DNA of 64,000 bases from Lepus europaeus (GCF_033115175.1 NC_084838.1:91663968-91727967), one strand, 5' to 3'; numbered from the stretch's first letter, positions 1 to 11,294 are shown. Translations and numbers: made by a program. The notes: generated by a model not told the origin, from the letters alone.

Positions 1-300
1 ATTTTGCCAATTCTTCTTGGTTACTATGGTTTCTAATGAAGGATCCACTGTCATTCTAACTGATTTCTTCCTTTGGTAAAATTTTATTTCTCCCCTGCTG
101 CTTTCAAGATTTTTTTGTCTTTAATTTTCAGAAGTCTGACTATGCTGTGTTTTGGTATTTATTTTATTTTGGGTTTGTTCAGCTTCTTTAATCTGTAGCC
201 TTATATCTCTTGCCAAATTTGGGAAAATTTAAGTCATTATTTGTATACTTTCTTTTAAAATTTTAGCTTTATTGTTTATTTTCATTTCATTCAAAATGCT
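1..300. repeat. Ancient L1 (L1M-type) fragment, part 1
   Basis: AT-rich sequence with no plausible gene. The wording around 45-235 (a CTGCTGTCATT-like run, CTGCTTTCAAGATTTTT, then a TTTGGGAAAATTT-like run) resembles old mammalian L1 sequence recalled from general knowledge. It continues beyond the CSINE inserted at about 301-570. No target-site duplication is visible and the subfamily was not determined. Confidence 0.5.
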
Positions 301-572
301 CAGAAAGAGAGAGAGAGAGAGAGAGAGAATATTCCAAATGCCCCAAACAGTCAGGGAGCTAGGGTGAGCCATGCCAAAGCCAGGAGCCTAGGACTCAACT
401 CAGTCTCATGTGGGTGGCAGGGACCCAAGAACCTGTGCCATCTTTGCTGCTCAGGCTGGGCAGCAGCAGAAAGCTGGATGGGGTATGGAGTGGCTAGGAC
501 TTGAACCAAGCACTTCCATAAGGGATGTAGGCATCCCTAGTGGCAACTTAACTGTGCTAAATGCTCACCCTC
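301..572 (-). repeat. CSINE, diverged, - strand
   Basis: Opens with a (GA)n run at 306-328, the complement of the CSINE CT-rich zone. The usual body follows (GCCAAAGCCAGGAGCC, GGTGGCAGGGACCCAAG, AAAGCTGGAT). The head is decayed. It interrupts an older L1-like sequence. Confidence 0.8.
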
Positions 573-970
573 TCTGCGCATACTTATTTAGCTCTACTCT
601 TTTTATCCTCTCCTTCTTAGATTCTGACAACACAAAGTTTAGATCTTTTGTTATAGTTTCACAGCTCCCTGAAGTTGTTTGGGTCAGCTTGAATCACTTC
701 TATTGTTCTATCTTCCAGTCCACAGTCTCTTTTCTCTGTCTTTTCCATTTTGTTTTGAGCCCATTCACTGAGTGTTTGTTTTGATTGCCATATTTTTCAA
801 TTCTAAAGCTTCCATTTGGTTCTTCACACTTTCTATTTCTTGGCTGAGACTTTCTATTTTCATTTGTTTTAAGCACTTTCAAATTCCTCATTGAAGCATT
901 TTCATGGTGGTTGCTTAAAATCCAAGAAAAAATAATTATGACATCTTTGTCATCATTGTATCCCATATGG
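573..970. repeat. Ancient L1 (L1M-type) fragment, part 2
   Basis: Continues the L1-like sequence of 1-300 after the CSINE. Runs such as GAGCCCATTCACTGAG, CTTCCATTTGGTTCTTC and GCTGAGACTTTCTATTTTC are characteristic of an old L1. No open frame of interest. Confidence 0.55.
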
Positions 971-1024
971 AATGCCAGTGCCGCAGGTGGAGGTTTCACC
1001 TACTACACTACAGCGCCAGGCCCC
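971..1024 (-). repeat. CSINE head fragment, - strand
   Basis: Only the complement of the tRNA-like 5' head is present: GATGCC-like start, GCAGGTGGAGGTTT, CACTACAGCGCCAGGCCCC. The body is missing. Confidence 0.7.
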
Positions 1025-1772
1025 TGCGGTCTCTTTTGACACAAAGAGACCAGGCCTCACTACGTTTGGAGAAGATGAAAGTCCTAAGTCCCTACCTGGG
1101 CTTCTCTAAAACCACCCTGGTGGATGGGCTCCCTGGGGAGCCTCTTTAATACCCAGCACAGGTGAAAGACAAGGCTCCCCTCTCCGCCTTTTCTGATGTG
1201 ACCGGGAGTCTTGGTTACAGTTTCTTCTGTGGTGCTTGCCTAGACTAGTGCAGTTTTTGTTGAAATTGTTGGAGACTGCCCTTTTCCTGGTCCTTTGTTC
1301 ATAGCAGATGGGTTCCATATTGACATTTTTGGTTGTGCCCTTTGTCCTTCCATGTTGTCAGCTTCTTTCAGTCTTGGATACATGAAAGAAAAAGAAAAGC
1401 CATGGAGCTTGCTGCTATGGTGTTCCTGGGGCCTGGAGTGCCTCGCCAACCCGTCATCTTTCCACCTTCTAAGGCTTGTTACGTTTGTTCTCCTTAGCAG
1501 GAGGAATAGGGAAAAGTACTTCCACTCCATCATTCTGGAAACAGAAGTCCTAGGTAATTTATATTGAATTTGATTATTGATGTGGTTTGATGTGAATCTA
1601 CCATCTTACTGTTTTATATTTGCTGCACATGTCCATTTTTTAAAAATTTTTGTTTGTATCAATCGAGTATTTGGTATGATTTTGTTCAATCTCCTTTGTT
1701 GTTTTAACAACTATTATTTATTTATGCTGATTCTTAAGATCTTAATTCTTCTTAGGATCTTTAATCTTTTTT
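1025..1772. other. No gene seen; probably further old L1
   Basis: No coding signal, RNA gene or young repeat seen. The AT-rich text at about 1190-1400 is compatible with continuation of the flanking old L1, but I cannot assign it firmly. The small open frames here lack family resemblance and splice signals. Confidence 0.4.
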
Positions 1773-2066
1773 AAAAAGATTGATTTATTTATTTGAAAGG
1801 CAGAGAGACATGGAGAGACAGAGAGATCTTCCATCTACTGGTTCACGCCCCAAATGGCTACAACAGCCAGTCAGGAGTTAGAAGCTCCATCTGGTTCTCT
1901 TGGATGGGTGATAGGGGCCCAGGTACTTGGGTCATCTGCTTCTTTCCCAGGCACATTAACAGGGAACTGAATTGGAAGCAGAGCAGCCAGGACTCAAATT
2001 GGCATTCAGATACATGATGCTGGTACTGCAAGCAATGGCTTAACCCACTCAGCCACGCTGTTCCCT
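1773..2066 (-). repeat. CSINE, older subfamily, - strand
   Basis: Begins with the complement of the AATAAATCTTT tail (AAAGATTGATTTATTTATTT), then a GA-rich run, a GATCTTCCATCTACTGGTTC box and a decayed tRNA-like head ending CAGCCACGCTGTTCCC. Confidence 0.88.
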
Positions 2067-2189
2067 TTAACTCATTTTGGTCTACTTTCATGTGATATTA
2101 TATCACTTCACACACAATAGAAGAAACAAGACAGTGTACTTCCACTTCCCCTCTCCAAGCATGTGCTACTGTTGTCATATAAATGTAGA

Positions 2190-2565
2190 AAGTTTACTTT
2201 TACATGTTATAAACCCCACAATGCATACTGAATTATGTCCTCTTGAAGGCCATATGTTGAAGCTTTAACCCCAAATATATTTGGAGCTAAAGCCTGTTAA
2301 GAGATAATTAAGGTTAAATGAGGTCATAGAGTAGGGCTGGAAACAATAGGATCAGCATTCTTATATGAGACACCAGAGAGCTCTCCGGGTATGTCCCCAT
2401 CTTTCCCTGTGAGGACACAGTGAGAAGGTGGCCATCTGCAAGCCAGGAACCTGACCATGCCGGCACCTTGATCTCAGACTTCCAGACTGTGAGAAAAATG
2501 AGTACCTATCATCCAAACCTCCAGTCTATGGCAGTTTGTTATGGAGCTAAGTAATACCCAATATT
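2190..2565 (+). repeat. MaLR-type solo LTR fragment (MST/MLT1-like)
   Basis: Shows the order typical of mammalian MaLR LTRs: TGAATTATGTCCTCTTGAA, CATATGTTGAAGC, TAATTAAGGTTAAATGAGGT, GTGAGGACACAGTGAGAAGG, GGCACCTTGATCTCAGACTT, CAGTCTATGGCAGTTTGTTA. It is diverged and carries no internal retroviral sequence. The exact subfamily is uncertain. Confidence 0.75.
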
Positions 2566-3394
2566 ATTTTGCTTTAAATTTTTTGATAAACAGTTGATAA
2601 ATAATGATCCTTTAAAGAGATGTAACTAAAGGAAATTTGATTTAGCCATGTAGTTATCATCTTTGCTTCTCATTGATGTAGCTCCAGATTTCCATCTGGA
2701 AGCATTTTCCTTCTGCCCAAGGGATGTCATTTAACATTCCTGATGACGCAGATTCTTTTACCTGTTTGGTTTCTGTAAAGGCCTTTCATTCTTTAATTGA
2801 CATTTTGCTGCATAAGTGATGTTTGGCCAACAGGAGGTTGTTCCACTTTTTCCAGGCTTGTATTGTTTCTGATGGGAAATGTGCCATTGTCTTTGGTGGG
2901 AGGGCAATTGTTTTAAGATGGAGTAGTTTTCCTCTTCATGTATACTTGGGGGTTAAGTTCTAGAGCCTACGAGTTTATAATTTTCATCAAAGTTGAAGAA
3001 TTATTTACATTTTTCCATTCAGGGGATCTAATTGCATGTGTACTAATAAACATGACATTGTTCCATGTATTGATATTGTGCTTTTTTCCCCAGTTTTTGC
3101 TGTTTCATTTCTTTTGTAATGTATCTAAGTTTTGCAATGCTTCATTCATTAATCTTATTTACTGTATTTTTCATTCAGATATTGCAGATTCTACCTCTTA
3201 GAAGCTCAATTAGAAATTTCAAGAATATCTTCCATTTTCAGTATTTCCTCTACCATCTTGAACATACAGACTATGTTTATAACTTTTTTCAGTGTCCTTG
3301 TCTACTGATCTTATCATGTGTTCCATATCTGAGTCAGTGTTCACTGACTTTATCTTTGTGGTGAGTAGACTGACGCCTACACCTTAATCCTCTG
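2566..3394. repeat. Probable ancient L1 fragment
   Basis: AT-rich, low-complexity wording (TTGACATTTTGCTGCATAAG, TGTTTCTGATGGGAAATGTG, CTGATCTTATCATGTGTTCC) resembles the old L1 at 1-970. No coding gene seen. The assignment rests on resemblance only. Confidence 0.45.
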
Positions 3395-3677
3395 AACCTA
3401 TGACTATGTTACCTTCCATGGCAAAAGGGGTTCCATAGATGAGACTGAAGGACCTTGACATCGGGCCTTTATGCTGGGTTATCCAAGTAGGCCCCTGTAA
3501 TCACAAAGGGAGACCAGAGAGTTAGAGACAGAGACAGGAGCTACTATGGTGGAAACAGAGTGGTATGGAGCCATGAGCCAGGGAATGTGGGAGCCCCTAG
3601 AAGCTGGAAAAAGCAAGGAAACATTCTCCCCCAGAGCCTCCAGAAGGAATGCAGCTCGTATGACTCAGTACAGACTG
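3395..3677 (+). repeat. Ancient LTR-like mammalian repeat, left part
   Basis: Contains GTTACCTTCCATGGCAAAAG, TGGGTTATCCAAGTAGGCCC, TGTAATCACAAAGGGAGACC and CCTCCAGAAGGAATGCAGC. This order recurs in old mammalian LTR-type repeats. It is split by the CSINE at 3692-4010 and resumes to about 4090 (CTAAGTTTTGTAGTAACTTG). Confidence 0.55.
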
Positions 3678-3691
3678 CTGACTTCCAGAAT

Positions 3692-4010
3692 TGTTTTTTA
3701 AGATTTTTTATTTATTTATTTGAGAGGTAAAGTTACAGACAGTGAGAGGGAGAGAGAGAGAAAGGTCTTCCTTCCATTGGTTCACTCCCTAAATGGCCGC
3801 AGCGGTCGGAGATGTGCCGATCTGAAGCCAGGAGCCAAGAGCTTCTTCTGGGTCTCCCACGTGGGTGCAAGGGTCCAAGGACTTGGGCCATCCTCCACTG
3901 CCTTCCCGGGCCACAGCAGAGAGCTGGATTGGAAAAGGAGCAGCCGGGACTAGAACCAGCACCCATATGGGATGCCGGAGGATTAACCTAGTGTGCCATG
4001 GTGCCGGCCC
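3692..4010 (-). repeat. CSINE, intermediate type, - strand, with TSD
   Basis: Flanked by a perfect 14-bp target-site duplication CTGACTTCCAGAAT (3678-3691 and 4011-4024). The tail is the older (TTTATT)n type. The head, read on the - strand, has the ACTAGGTTAATCCTCC motif of the young subfamily joined to the CATCCCATATGGG motif of the older one. Confidence 0.92.
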
Positions 4011-4145
4011 CTGACTTCCAGAATCATAAACTAGTAGATATGTGTGACTCTAACCAGCTAAGTTTTGTAGTAACTTGCTACAAAAGCAATAGAAAATTCA
4101 TACACTTTTCAAGAAGTGTTTTCCAGTTTCTTTGTTGCTTGGTGA

Positions 4146-4200
4146 GTTTTTTTTTTTTTTTTAAGATTTATTTATTTGAGAGGAGGAGTTACAGACAGAG

Positions 4201-4246
<46 letters not shown>

Positions 4247-4508
4247 TCACCCATCTGCTTGCTGGTTCACTCCCCAAATGGCTGCAATGGCCAGAGCTGA
4301 GCTGATCCAAAGCTAGGAACCAGGAGCTTTCTCCAGGTCTCCCACATGGATACAGGGGCCCAATGACTTGGGCCATCTTCCACTGCTTTCCCAGGCCATA
4401 AGCAGAGAGCTGGATTGGAAGAGGAGCAGCCAGGACTCAAACTGGTGCCCATATGGGATGCCAGCACTGCAGGAAGAGGCTTAGCCTACCACACTACAGT
4501 GCTGGCCC
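4146..4508 (-). repeat. CSINE, older subfamily, - strand
   Basis: Poly(T) at 4147-4162, a long GA run at 4203-4250, CCATCTGCTTGCTGGTTCAC, body motifs and a complete head ending CACTACAGTGCTGGCCC. Confidence 0.92.
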
Positions 4509-4975
4509 TACTTTTGTATTCTTACAACTATTCCTGAGTTTGTTGTTTATCCGTGTTAGACAGGTCTGGAGTTGTGTGTTGTCTCGAGTTGATTTTTATC
4601 TTATTCTAGAGAAGACTTAATATTCTGATGACATTTGAATGATGTGATTTTCCAGTCTGGTGTTGGGAAGATGTGTGAGCTTCAGAAACTGTACCCTCTC
4701 ATTCTTTCTGCTGGTTTTCCTCATATACATGCACTAATCATTTTCAGGAGTCTCTGAGGGTCACTGGAGTTCTCTTCCTTGTCCAGTGTTCCTGTGTCCA
4801 GGACGCTTCTTTGTGAACTCTAATCATCTTGCCCAACCCAAATTCCCAGTTCTGTCTCAACCCAGGGGAGACCGCAAGGGTCTGCTTGGGTTCCTTTTAC
4901 TCACATCATGTTCTGGAAACTTATTCCAGGGAGTTGGATTAATTGGCTCACTTTGTTGAGTACAGTGTCTGGTAT
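4509..4975. other. No gene or recognised repeat
   Basis: Moderately AT-rich sequence with no supported gene, RNA gene or repeat. It may be old degraded L1. Confidence 0.4.
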
Positions 4976-4987
4976 AAACAAGCTATT

Positions 4988-5354
4988 TTTTTTTTTAAGA
5001 TTTATTTTATTTGAAAGACAGAGTTACTGAGGGAGAGGGAGAGGGGGAAAGAGAGGGAGAAAGAGAGAGAAAGAGAGAGATCTTCCATCCACTTGTCCAC
5101 TCCCCAGATAGCCTCAAATGGCTGGGGCGGGGCCAGGCCCAAGCCAGGAGCCTGGAATTCCATCAGTGTCTCCCACATGGAGAAAGGCCCCAAGTGCAGG
5201 GGCCCAAGCACTTGGATCATCTTCTGCTGCTTTCTCAGGCACATTAGCAGGGAGATGAATTGGACATGGAACAGCTGGGACTCCAACCAGGGCTCATACG
5301 GGAGGCAGAGTTGCAGGCAGTGGCTTAACCTGCTGCTCCACAAAGCTGGACCCC
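4988..5354 (-). repeat. CSINE, older subfamily, - strand, with TSD
   Basis: Bounded by a 12-bp duplication AAACAAGCTATT (4976-4987 and 5355-5366). The (GA)n stretch, body and head are complete. Confidence 0.92.
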
Positions 5355-5382
5355 AAACAAGCTATTCTTAAAGATTGCTGAC

Positions 5383-5640
5383 AGGGGCCAGTGTTGTGAT
5401 GCAGCAAGTTATCTCAAGTGTCAGCTGTTCTGCTTCCGATACAGTTCCTGCTAATGTGCCTGGGAAAGAGTACTTGGGTCCATGCCAGCCACACGGGAGA
5501 CCAGGATGGAGTTCCTGGCTCTTGGCTTTGGTCTGGCTCAGCCCTGGCCTTGTGGCTATTTGAGGAGTGAACCAGGGGATGGATCTCTGTCTCTCCTTCT
5601 CTCTGTCACTTTGCCTTTCAAACAAAGAAGCCTTAAAAAA
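5383..5640 (+). repeat. CSINE, older subfamily, + strand
   Basis: Starts GGGGCCAGTGTTGTGATGCA and ends with a CT-rich run and TTTGCCTTTCAAACAAAG. The central part is shortened and the tail is decayed. Confidence 0.85.
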
Positions 5641-5919
5641 AATTACTGACAAACTGGAAAGACATCTAGTGTATATATTTGTAAGGAGAATTCTATGAAT
5701 GATGTAATAGAGTTTTTAGGTTACAGAATTGAAACTGTAGGGGAGTAACCTTATTTTATAATTTCCACATGTCTAGAAGTGGGTAGGCATCCATCAAAGA
5801 CCAGAAGGATGTTTCATAAGCAATAAAGCACTGCAGAAATGTGATTGAGGTATTACTAATTTATTGAACAAATTAACATAATCTACTATGGGGTTAGGCT
5901 TAAGAATTAAGATCTTCCA
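5641..5919. other. No gene or recognised repeat
   Basis: AT-rich sequence of 279 bases with no supported feature. Confidence 0.4.
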
Positions 5920-6095
5920 GTGTAACAGCCATTAGCCACATGTAGCTAGTTAAATTTAAAATTTTGTTCCTCAGTTGTACTATACTAGTCACACATTAAA
6001 AACTCAGTAGCCATGTAGGCCTAGTGGCAACCATATTATTACCAATCATTTCTATCATAATAGAAGGTTCTGTTGGACAGTATACCTCAAGAAAA
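5920..6095. repeat. hAT-Charlie-like DNA transposon fragment
   Basis: The text TAGCCACATGTAGCTAGTTA, TTCCTCAGTTGTACTA, AGTAGCCATG and GAAGGTTCTGTTGGACAGTA matches a common mammalian hAT-Charlie non-autonomous element recalled from general knowledge. It is diverged, and no terminal duplication is clear. Confidence 0.6.
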
Positions 6096-8119
6096 AGACA
6101 TGTCAAGATTAAGATTATAATTTTTTCTAGGGATAGGAACTTTTGATCTGTGTATACAGTGCTTCCTAGTTGACAAAACTGGAGGTGGTTTATATGATGG
6201 ATTAACAACATATCATGAATCACTGTGCCGAAATCCCTCCTCCTGATTGCACCGGTGTGGTAGACAATTGCTCAGGCTTGCAGTTCTAACTGAGCAAATG
6301 CTCCCTGCACCACACACCTGGAACCTGCAGCTGGAAGATGGGCTGTCTCTTGGCCTTTTCTTTCCCAGGTTCAAGGTCTTACTCCACCTTGAGGATACAG
6401 GTATGTAAACCTTTTTCTGTCTCCCAGAGACACTTGCATTCCCCTTGTAGCTCCACAAGCAATCCTGATCTCTCCCTTTGGCAGCAAAATCACAGGCCTG
6501 CCAGCAGCCGCGGCTATTTCCAGGAGGACTGTCCAGTTCCACTTGTCTGAGGCCCCAGACTCCTGCAGGAAGTCAGGTTCATGTGTTTCAGCTTGGTCAG
6601 CCCTGGATGCTTTTTCTATTGTGGTGTGGGAGAACTACTCCTTCTGCAAGTTTTATTATGATTTGCACAAATGCAATAGACTGTTTAACTAGTCCCTAAA
6701 TGACCAAAATGACTAAAATGACTAGTCCCTAAATGACCAAATGTTTAAAACAGCTTTGTACTTAGCAGAATTTCTTTAAAAAATTCTCATTTGATTTACA
6801 TCACATTTAAAAATAAAATTGCTTACTTTTATAAACAATTGATTGATTCTGTAAATTCCATCAGGCAGTATTTAAGGGATGACTGTGAAGTTTTAATCCA
6901 AATGAGAGAAAATACACTCTGTATTTTCTTTTAAAGCAGTCTTCGCAGACGTTTGTCCATTTACCATAGCAGCTCTTATTGCCCACACAGCTTGGGCCAC
7001 CCCTTGGAGTTGCCTAGGGAACCTATAGCACCCATCTGGAAGTTCTCTATGACAACTCTTCTCTCTTGAGCAGAGCTATTTTTGCATCAGCCCAAAGTCA
7101 TTTGGACACAAGTTTGGCAAGCATGGTAGGTAACAAAAAACAAGCAGGAACAACAAAAAGACAGTACTGTTTTAGAATGAAAATACAGACGGAAAACTCT
7201 GAGGCCTTACGCAGCCCCAGGGACAATGTTAGCGACCTTCAGCGGTGTGGTCTCATCCTGTGGCCTCCTCCATCTCGTGACAGCGTCTCTCTTCTACTAG
7301 CAATGACGCCAGTGCATATGGCTGATGAGAGCTGCCTAGGTAAAGCTGTTTATGAGCAGTGGACCCAGGATCTACACATGGCCCTGGAGTGCACATGAAA
7401 TTCAACGTGATAGGATTCTCATTTCTACCTTGGAGAGCAGGCCTGAAATGGCTGCTCAGTTACCTCATTAATCTTTCTATGCAAGTTATTGATGTTCTTA
7501 ACAGACTCCACTGGCTGTTTACTTGCTGGTCTCCCCTGCTTTACTGTTTTCTTCATCTCCATGTCCCCAGTGCCTGTGTACAGTGTGCTCAGTGAGGGGT
7601 GACGTCCTGTTTTGCTGTTGACTCTGAGTTTGAGTGTGCCGCTTCACCGTTTTGCAGATCCGTGAAATGAGCAGGTGGGTGGGTGAAGACCTTAACCAGC
7701 TTTAGAGTTAAATGAAACTACCTTCTCGTGGAGGCAGCACTGAGTTCTCGTCATTACATTTCCTGCTCCCTCAGAGGAGGATTTGATCTACAATCTTTCT
7801 TCCCGCATTCTGATGCCATCATATAACCCAAGAAACCCCTACAACATGGAGAGAACTTTGGAACCACACCCAGAAGCCAAGGAGTGGTAAACAGCACACT
7901 TTCCCTAGCACGATGGACAGGGCCTACAAATCAATGACTCTGCACAATGACCTTAGGTTTCAAATCAGTCTCAAGAAGCATCGGCAGTGTTGGTGGCTTT
8001 GTATAGTTTGTGTAAGGTACTTTGTGTGACTGACACAACAGCTTCTCAAAGAATAAATGGTAATCTGTCATGTAGGTAATCTGTCATTTAGAGTATGAGA
8101 TGCGTTTTGTCATGGTCTT
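6096..8119. other. Low-repeat upstream stretch
   Basis: About 2 kb without a recognised SINE, L1 or LTR. Open frames of 60-110 codons occur on both strands but show no recognised family. A 33-bp-spaced direct repeat lies at 6688-6741. In human the antisense gene FAM120AOS extends several kilobases upstream of FAM120A, so this is one place where its exons could lie. I see no direct evidence for that. Confidence 0.4.
6688..6741. repeat. Short direct repeat, 33-bp spacing
   Basis: ACTAGTCCCTAAATGACCAA occurs at 6688-6707 and again at 6721-6740. Both copies are followed by an A and lie around AAATGACTAAAATG. Confidence 0.95.
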
Positions 8120-8134
8120 AAGAGTCTGTTGACC

Positions 8135-8462
8135 GGCCGGCGCCGTGGCTTAACAGGCTAATCCTCCGCCTTGCAGCGCCGGCACACCGGGTTCTAGTCC
8201 TGGTTGGGGCGCTGGATTCTATCCCGGTTGCTCCTCTTCCAGGCCAGCTCTCTGCTATGGCCCAGGAAGGCAGTGGAGGATGGCCCAAGTGCTTGGGCCT
8301 TGCACCCCATGGGAGACTGGGAGAAGCACCTGGCTCCTGGCTTCGGATCAGCACGGTGCGCCGGCCGCAGAGGCCATTGGAGGGTGAACCAACGGCAAAA
8401 GGAAGACCTTTCTCTCTGTCTCTCTCTCTCACTATCCACTCTGCCTGTCAAAAAAAAAAGAA
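8135..8462 (+). repeat. CSINE, young poly(A) subfamily, + strand, with TSD
   Basis: Full length: GGCCGGCGCCGTGGCTTAAC head, AGGCTAATCCTCCGCC, GGTTCTAGTCC B box, CTCTGCCTGTC end and poly(A). Flanked by AGAGTCTGTTGACC / AGAGGCTGTTGACC (one mismatch), which supports a single insertion. Confidence 0.95.
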
Positions 8463-8829
8463 AGAGGCTGTTGACCAGCTCAGTGCCCTCACTGCGGTAG
8501 ATCCCAGCACTGCTGGGATCCACAGCCTTAAGGCCAATGCTGTTTCTCAACTGGTGACCCTGGAAGGGTACAGTGTGATCAATTACTCCTGTGCCCTTTA
8601 GGATGAAGTGCTGAGTTTGCAATGTAAGAAGTTAGTGGTATTGTGAGTCACTCTCCTTCACTTACATTCCAATAAGGGAACTAGGAGAACATGGAGCTAT
8701 GGATTCTCTTGCTCCTTTGAACCTCATTCATCATTTGTGAGTAAAAAGGCAGAGACATGCAGACTCAAAGACCTTTCTACCAGGATTCTTGCTCTAGTGC
8801 AGAGTCAGGAAACTGTCTTTTCATTTGCT
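8463..8829. other. No gene; contains a short perfect palindrome
   Basis: No recognised repeat or gene. At 8500-8520 there are two perfect 10-bp arms (GATCCCAGCA / TGCTGGGATC) around a single C. Confidence 0.6.
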
Positions 8830-9142
8830 TTTTTCTTTTTCAAGATTTATTTATTTGAAAGGCAGAGTTACAGAGAGGGAGAGGCAGAAGCAGAGAGGGA
8901 GAGAGAGAGCTTCCATCTGCCAGTTTATTCCCCAAATGGCCACAATGGCCAGGGCTTGGCCAGGTCAAGGCCAGGAGCCAGGAGCTTCTTCTGGGTCTCC
9001 CACATGGGTGCAGGGGCTCAAGGATTTAGGCCATGTCCCACTGCTTTCCTAGACACATTAACAGAGAGCTGGATTGGAAGTGGAGCAGCCAGGACTAGAA
9101 CCAGCACCCATATGGGATGCCAGCATTTCAGGTCGCCCCTTT
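8830..9142 (-). repeat. CSINE, older subfamily, - strand
   Basis: Starts with the complement of the tail (AAGATTTATTTATTTGAAAG) and has the complete body. The tRNA-like head is truncated after GATGCCAGCATTTCAGGTCG. Confidence 0.9.
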
Positions 9143-9149
9143 CCCTTTC

Positions 9150-9478
9150 CTTTTTTTTTTTTTTTTTTTAAGATTTATTTTTTTATTTGAAAGGTCAAGT
9201 TACAGAGAGGCAGAGGCAGAGAGAGAGAGAGCGAGGTCTTCCATCTGCTGGTTCATTCCTCAGATGGCTGCAAAGGATGGAACTAGGCTGATCTGCAGCC
9301 AGAAGCAAGGAGCCAGGAGCTTCTTCCAGGTTTCCCAGACAGGTTTAGGCGCCCAAGGACTTGGGCCATCTTTTACTGCCTTCCCAGGCCATAGCAGAGA
9401 GCTGGACCTGAACCCGCGCCCACATGGGATGCCAGCGCTGCAGGTGGTGGCTTTACCCGCTACACCACAGTGCCAGCT
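9150..9478 (-). repeat. CSINE, older subfamily, - strand
   Basis: Complete element with poly(T), GA-rich run, body and head ending CACCACAGTGCCAGC. It lies directly beside the CSINE ending at 9142, with pyrimidine-rich DNA at the junction. Confidence 0.92.
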
Positions 9479-9859
9479 TCTCCCTTCCCTTTCTAACCTG
9501 GCCTGTAGTAAGTCAGGGAGATGGGAATCAAGAATTTGATGTTTTGAGTCTCTAGCTGCAGTAAAGAGGGAGATGGACAGGAAGAGGTTTTGGATGCCAG
9601 GAAGTAAAGTGGCTTCTGGGTGTTCTCACAGCGGTAGTGAGGGGACACAGACAGTCCTTTGCAGACTTTAGATAGGGTAAGTAAAGAGCATCATTATGGT
9701 GGACAGGGAAGGCCAATCCCAGTAATCCAGGGAGTGCAGAGACCTTTTGGCGGAAATGGTAACCAACTGATTACACAAAAAACTGTACATATATTCTTGT
9801 TTTAACAATTGTGGTTGAGAGAGAAAATCAATTCACACCTGTGAAGAGATAAGGATTCT
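9479..9859. other. No gene or recognised repeat
   Basis: No supported feature. Confidence 0.4.
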
Positions 9860-10155
9860 TCTTTTAAAAAAGATTTAATTATTTGAAAGGCAGAGTTAGA
9901 GGGAGACACAAAGAGAGACTCTTTCATCCACTGGTTCATTCCCCAAATGGTTGTAATGGCCAGGGCTTGAACAGGCCGAAGCCAGGAGCCTAGCACTCCA
10001 TTCGGGTCTCTCCCCAAGTACTGCTATCTTCCACTGCTTTCCCAGACATATTAGCAGGGAGCTGGCTTGGATATGGAGCATGTGGGACTCCAACTGGCAC
10101 TCATATGGGATGCAGGCATTGCAGGCCAGCAGCTAATCCACTGCAACACAAAGAT
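9860..10155 (-). repeat. CSINE, older subfamily, - strand
   Basis: AAAGATTTAATTATTTGAAA tail complement, GA-rich run, CATCCACTGGTTCATTCCCC, body, and a head ending in a degraded CTGCAACACAAAG. Confidence 0.88.
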
Positions 10156-10544
10156 CAGGAGTTTTAATCCAGATAACTAAAAACAAAAAGGAGTAATCCC
10201 TCCCCCAAATAATAACATATTCAAAACTGAGGAGATAAGCATATACTCTCAGGTAATTTGACAATTAGCAGATTAAGCCTGATTTTAAGTGACCATTTCA
10301 GGTTCAAATCCCAAGCACGACTTGCTCCCTTCTGTGGTCAGATTATATGCCTGGTTCCATCCCTTCTCCCAGCATATACTATGACGTACAGGGGGGAGCC
10401 AGGTCTCTGTCATTTAGTCATTTGCTATTGCTGATGGCTAGAAGGCTCAATTAGGTAGACTATGCATTCTACCAGATTTCCAATGCTTTTCCCTTGAGTG
10501 GCCTCACTTTGGAGGCAGCTGGATCTTCTCCATAAGAATTTCTA
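10156..10544. other. No gene or recognised repeat
   Basis: No supported feature. Confidence 0.4.
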
Positions 10545-10832
10545 GTGTGAGTGCTGTGGTATAGACTAAGCTGCTGCTTGGGATGCACATTTCCCATATC
10601 AGAGCGCCTGGCTTGTTACTGGCTACTCCCTGCTTCTGATTCACTTACCTGCCTCTTGGGAGGCAGCAGATGATGGCCCAAGTACTTGAGTTCCTGCTAT
10701 CTATGTTGGAGACCAGGATGGAGTTCCAGGATCCTGGCTTACAATTGATTGTCGCGGGTGCTGGGGGAGTGAACCAGTAGAGGAAGATCTTCTCTGTCTC
10801 CTGTCTTTTAAATAAATCAATTTTTTTTTGGG
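10545..10832 (+). repeat. CSINE, old diverged copy, + strand
   Basis: Degraded head (GTGAGTGCTGTGGTATAGAC), body with GATGATGGCCCAAGTACTTG, and tail TTTTAAATAAATCAATTTT. Confidence 0.8.
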
Positions 10833-10928
10833 GGGGGGGGATAAGGATTTTTGTGGAGTTAGGTTCACTGGACTTCAGCCTCCCAAGCAGGGCAGATTTT
10901 GGGGATGTTTGCAAGAAGGGGCCATACT

Positions 10929-11280
10929 TGGCCGGCGCCGTGGCTCACTAGGCTAATCCTCCGCCTTGCGGCGCCGGCACATGGGGTTCTAGTCCCGGTC
11001 GGGGCGCCAGTTCTGTCCCGGCTGCCCCTCTTGCAGGCCAGCTCTCTGCTGTGGCCAGGGAGTGCAGTGGAGGATGGCTCAAGTGCTTGGGCCCTGCACC
11101 CCATGGGAGACCAGGATAGGCACCTGGCTCCTGCCATCGGATCAGCGCGGTGCGCCGGCCGCAGCGCGCCAGCCGCGGCGGCCATTGGAGGGTGAACCAA
11201 TGGCAAAGGAAGACCTTTCTCTCTGTCTCTCTCTCTCACTGTCCACTCTGCCTGTCAAAAAAAAAAAAAAAAAAAAAAAA
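10929..11280 (+). repeat. CSINE, young poly(A) subfamily, + strand, with TSD
   Basis: Full length with a long pure poly(A). The duplication AGAAGGGGCCATACT is at 10914-10928 and immediately after the poly(A) at 11280-11294. Very little divergence, so probably a recent insertion. Confidence 0.96.
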
Positions 11281-11294
11281 GAAGGGGCCATACT

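Noticed and set aside
8135-8230. tRNA gene calls within CSINE heads
   Set aside because: The heads keep A- and B-box-like motifs but not a foldable tRNA cloverleaf with an anticodon arm. They are SINE promoters, not tRNA genes.
8194-8622. Many 80-180-codon ORFs with recurring peptides such as SLSLSLSTLPV and [14 protein letters not shown]
   Set aside because: These are six-frame translations of CSINE copies; the same peptides recur wherever a CSINE occurs.
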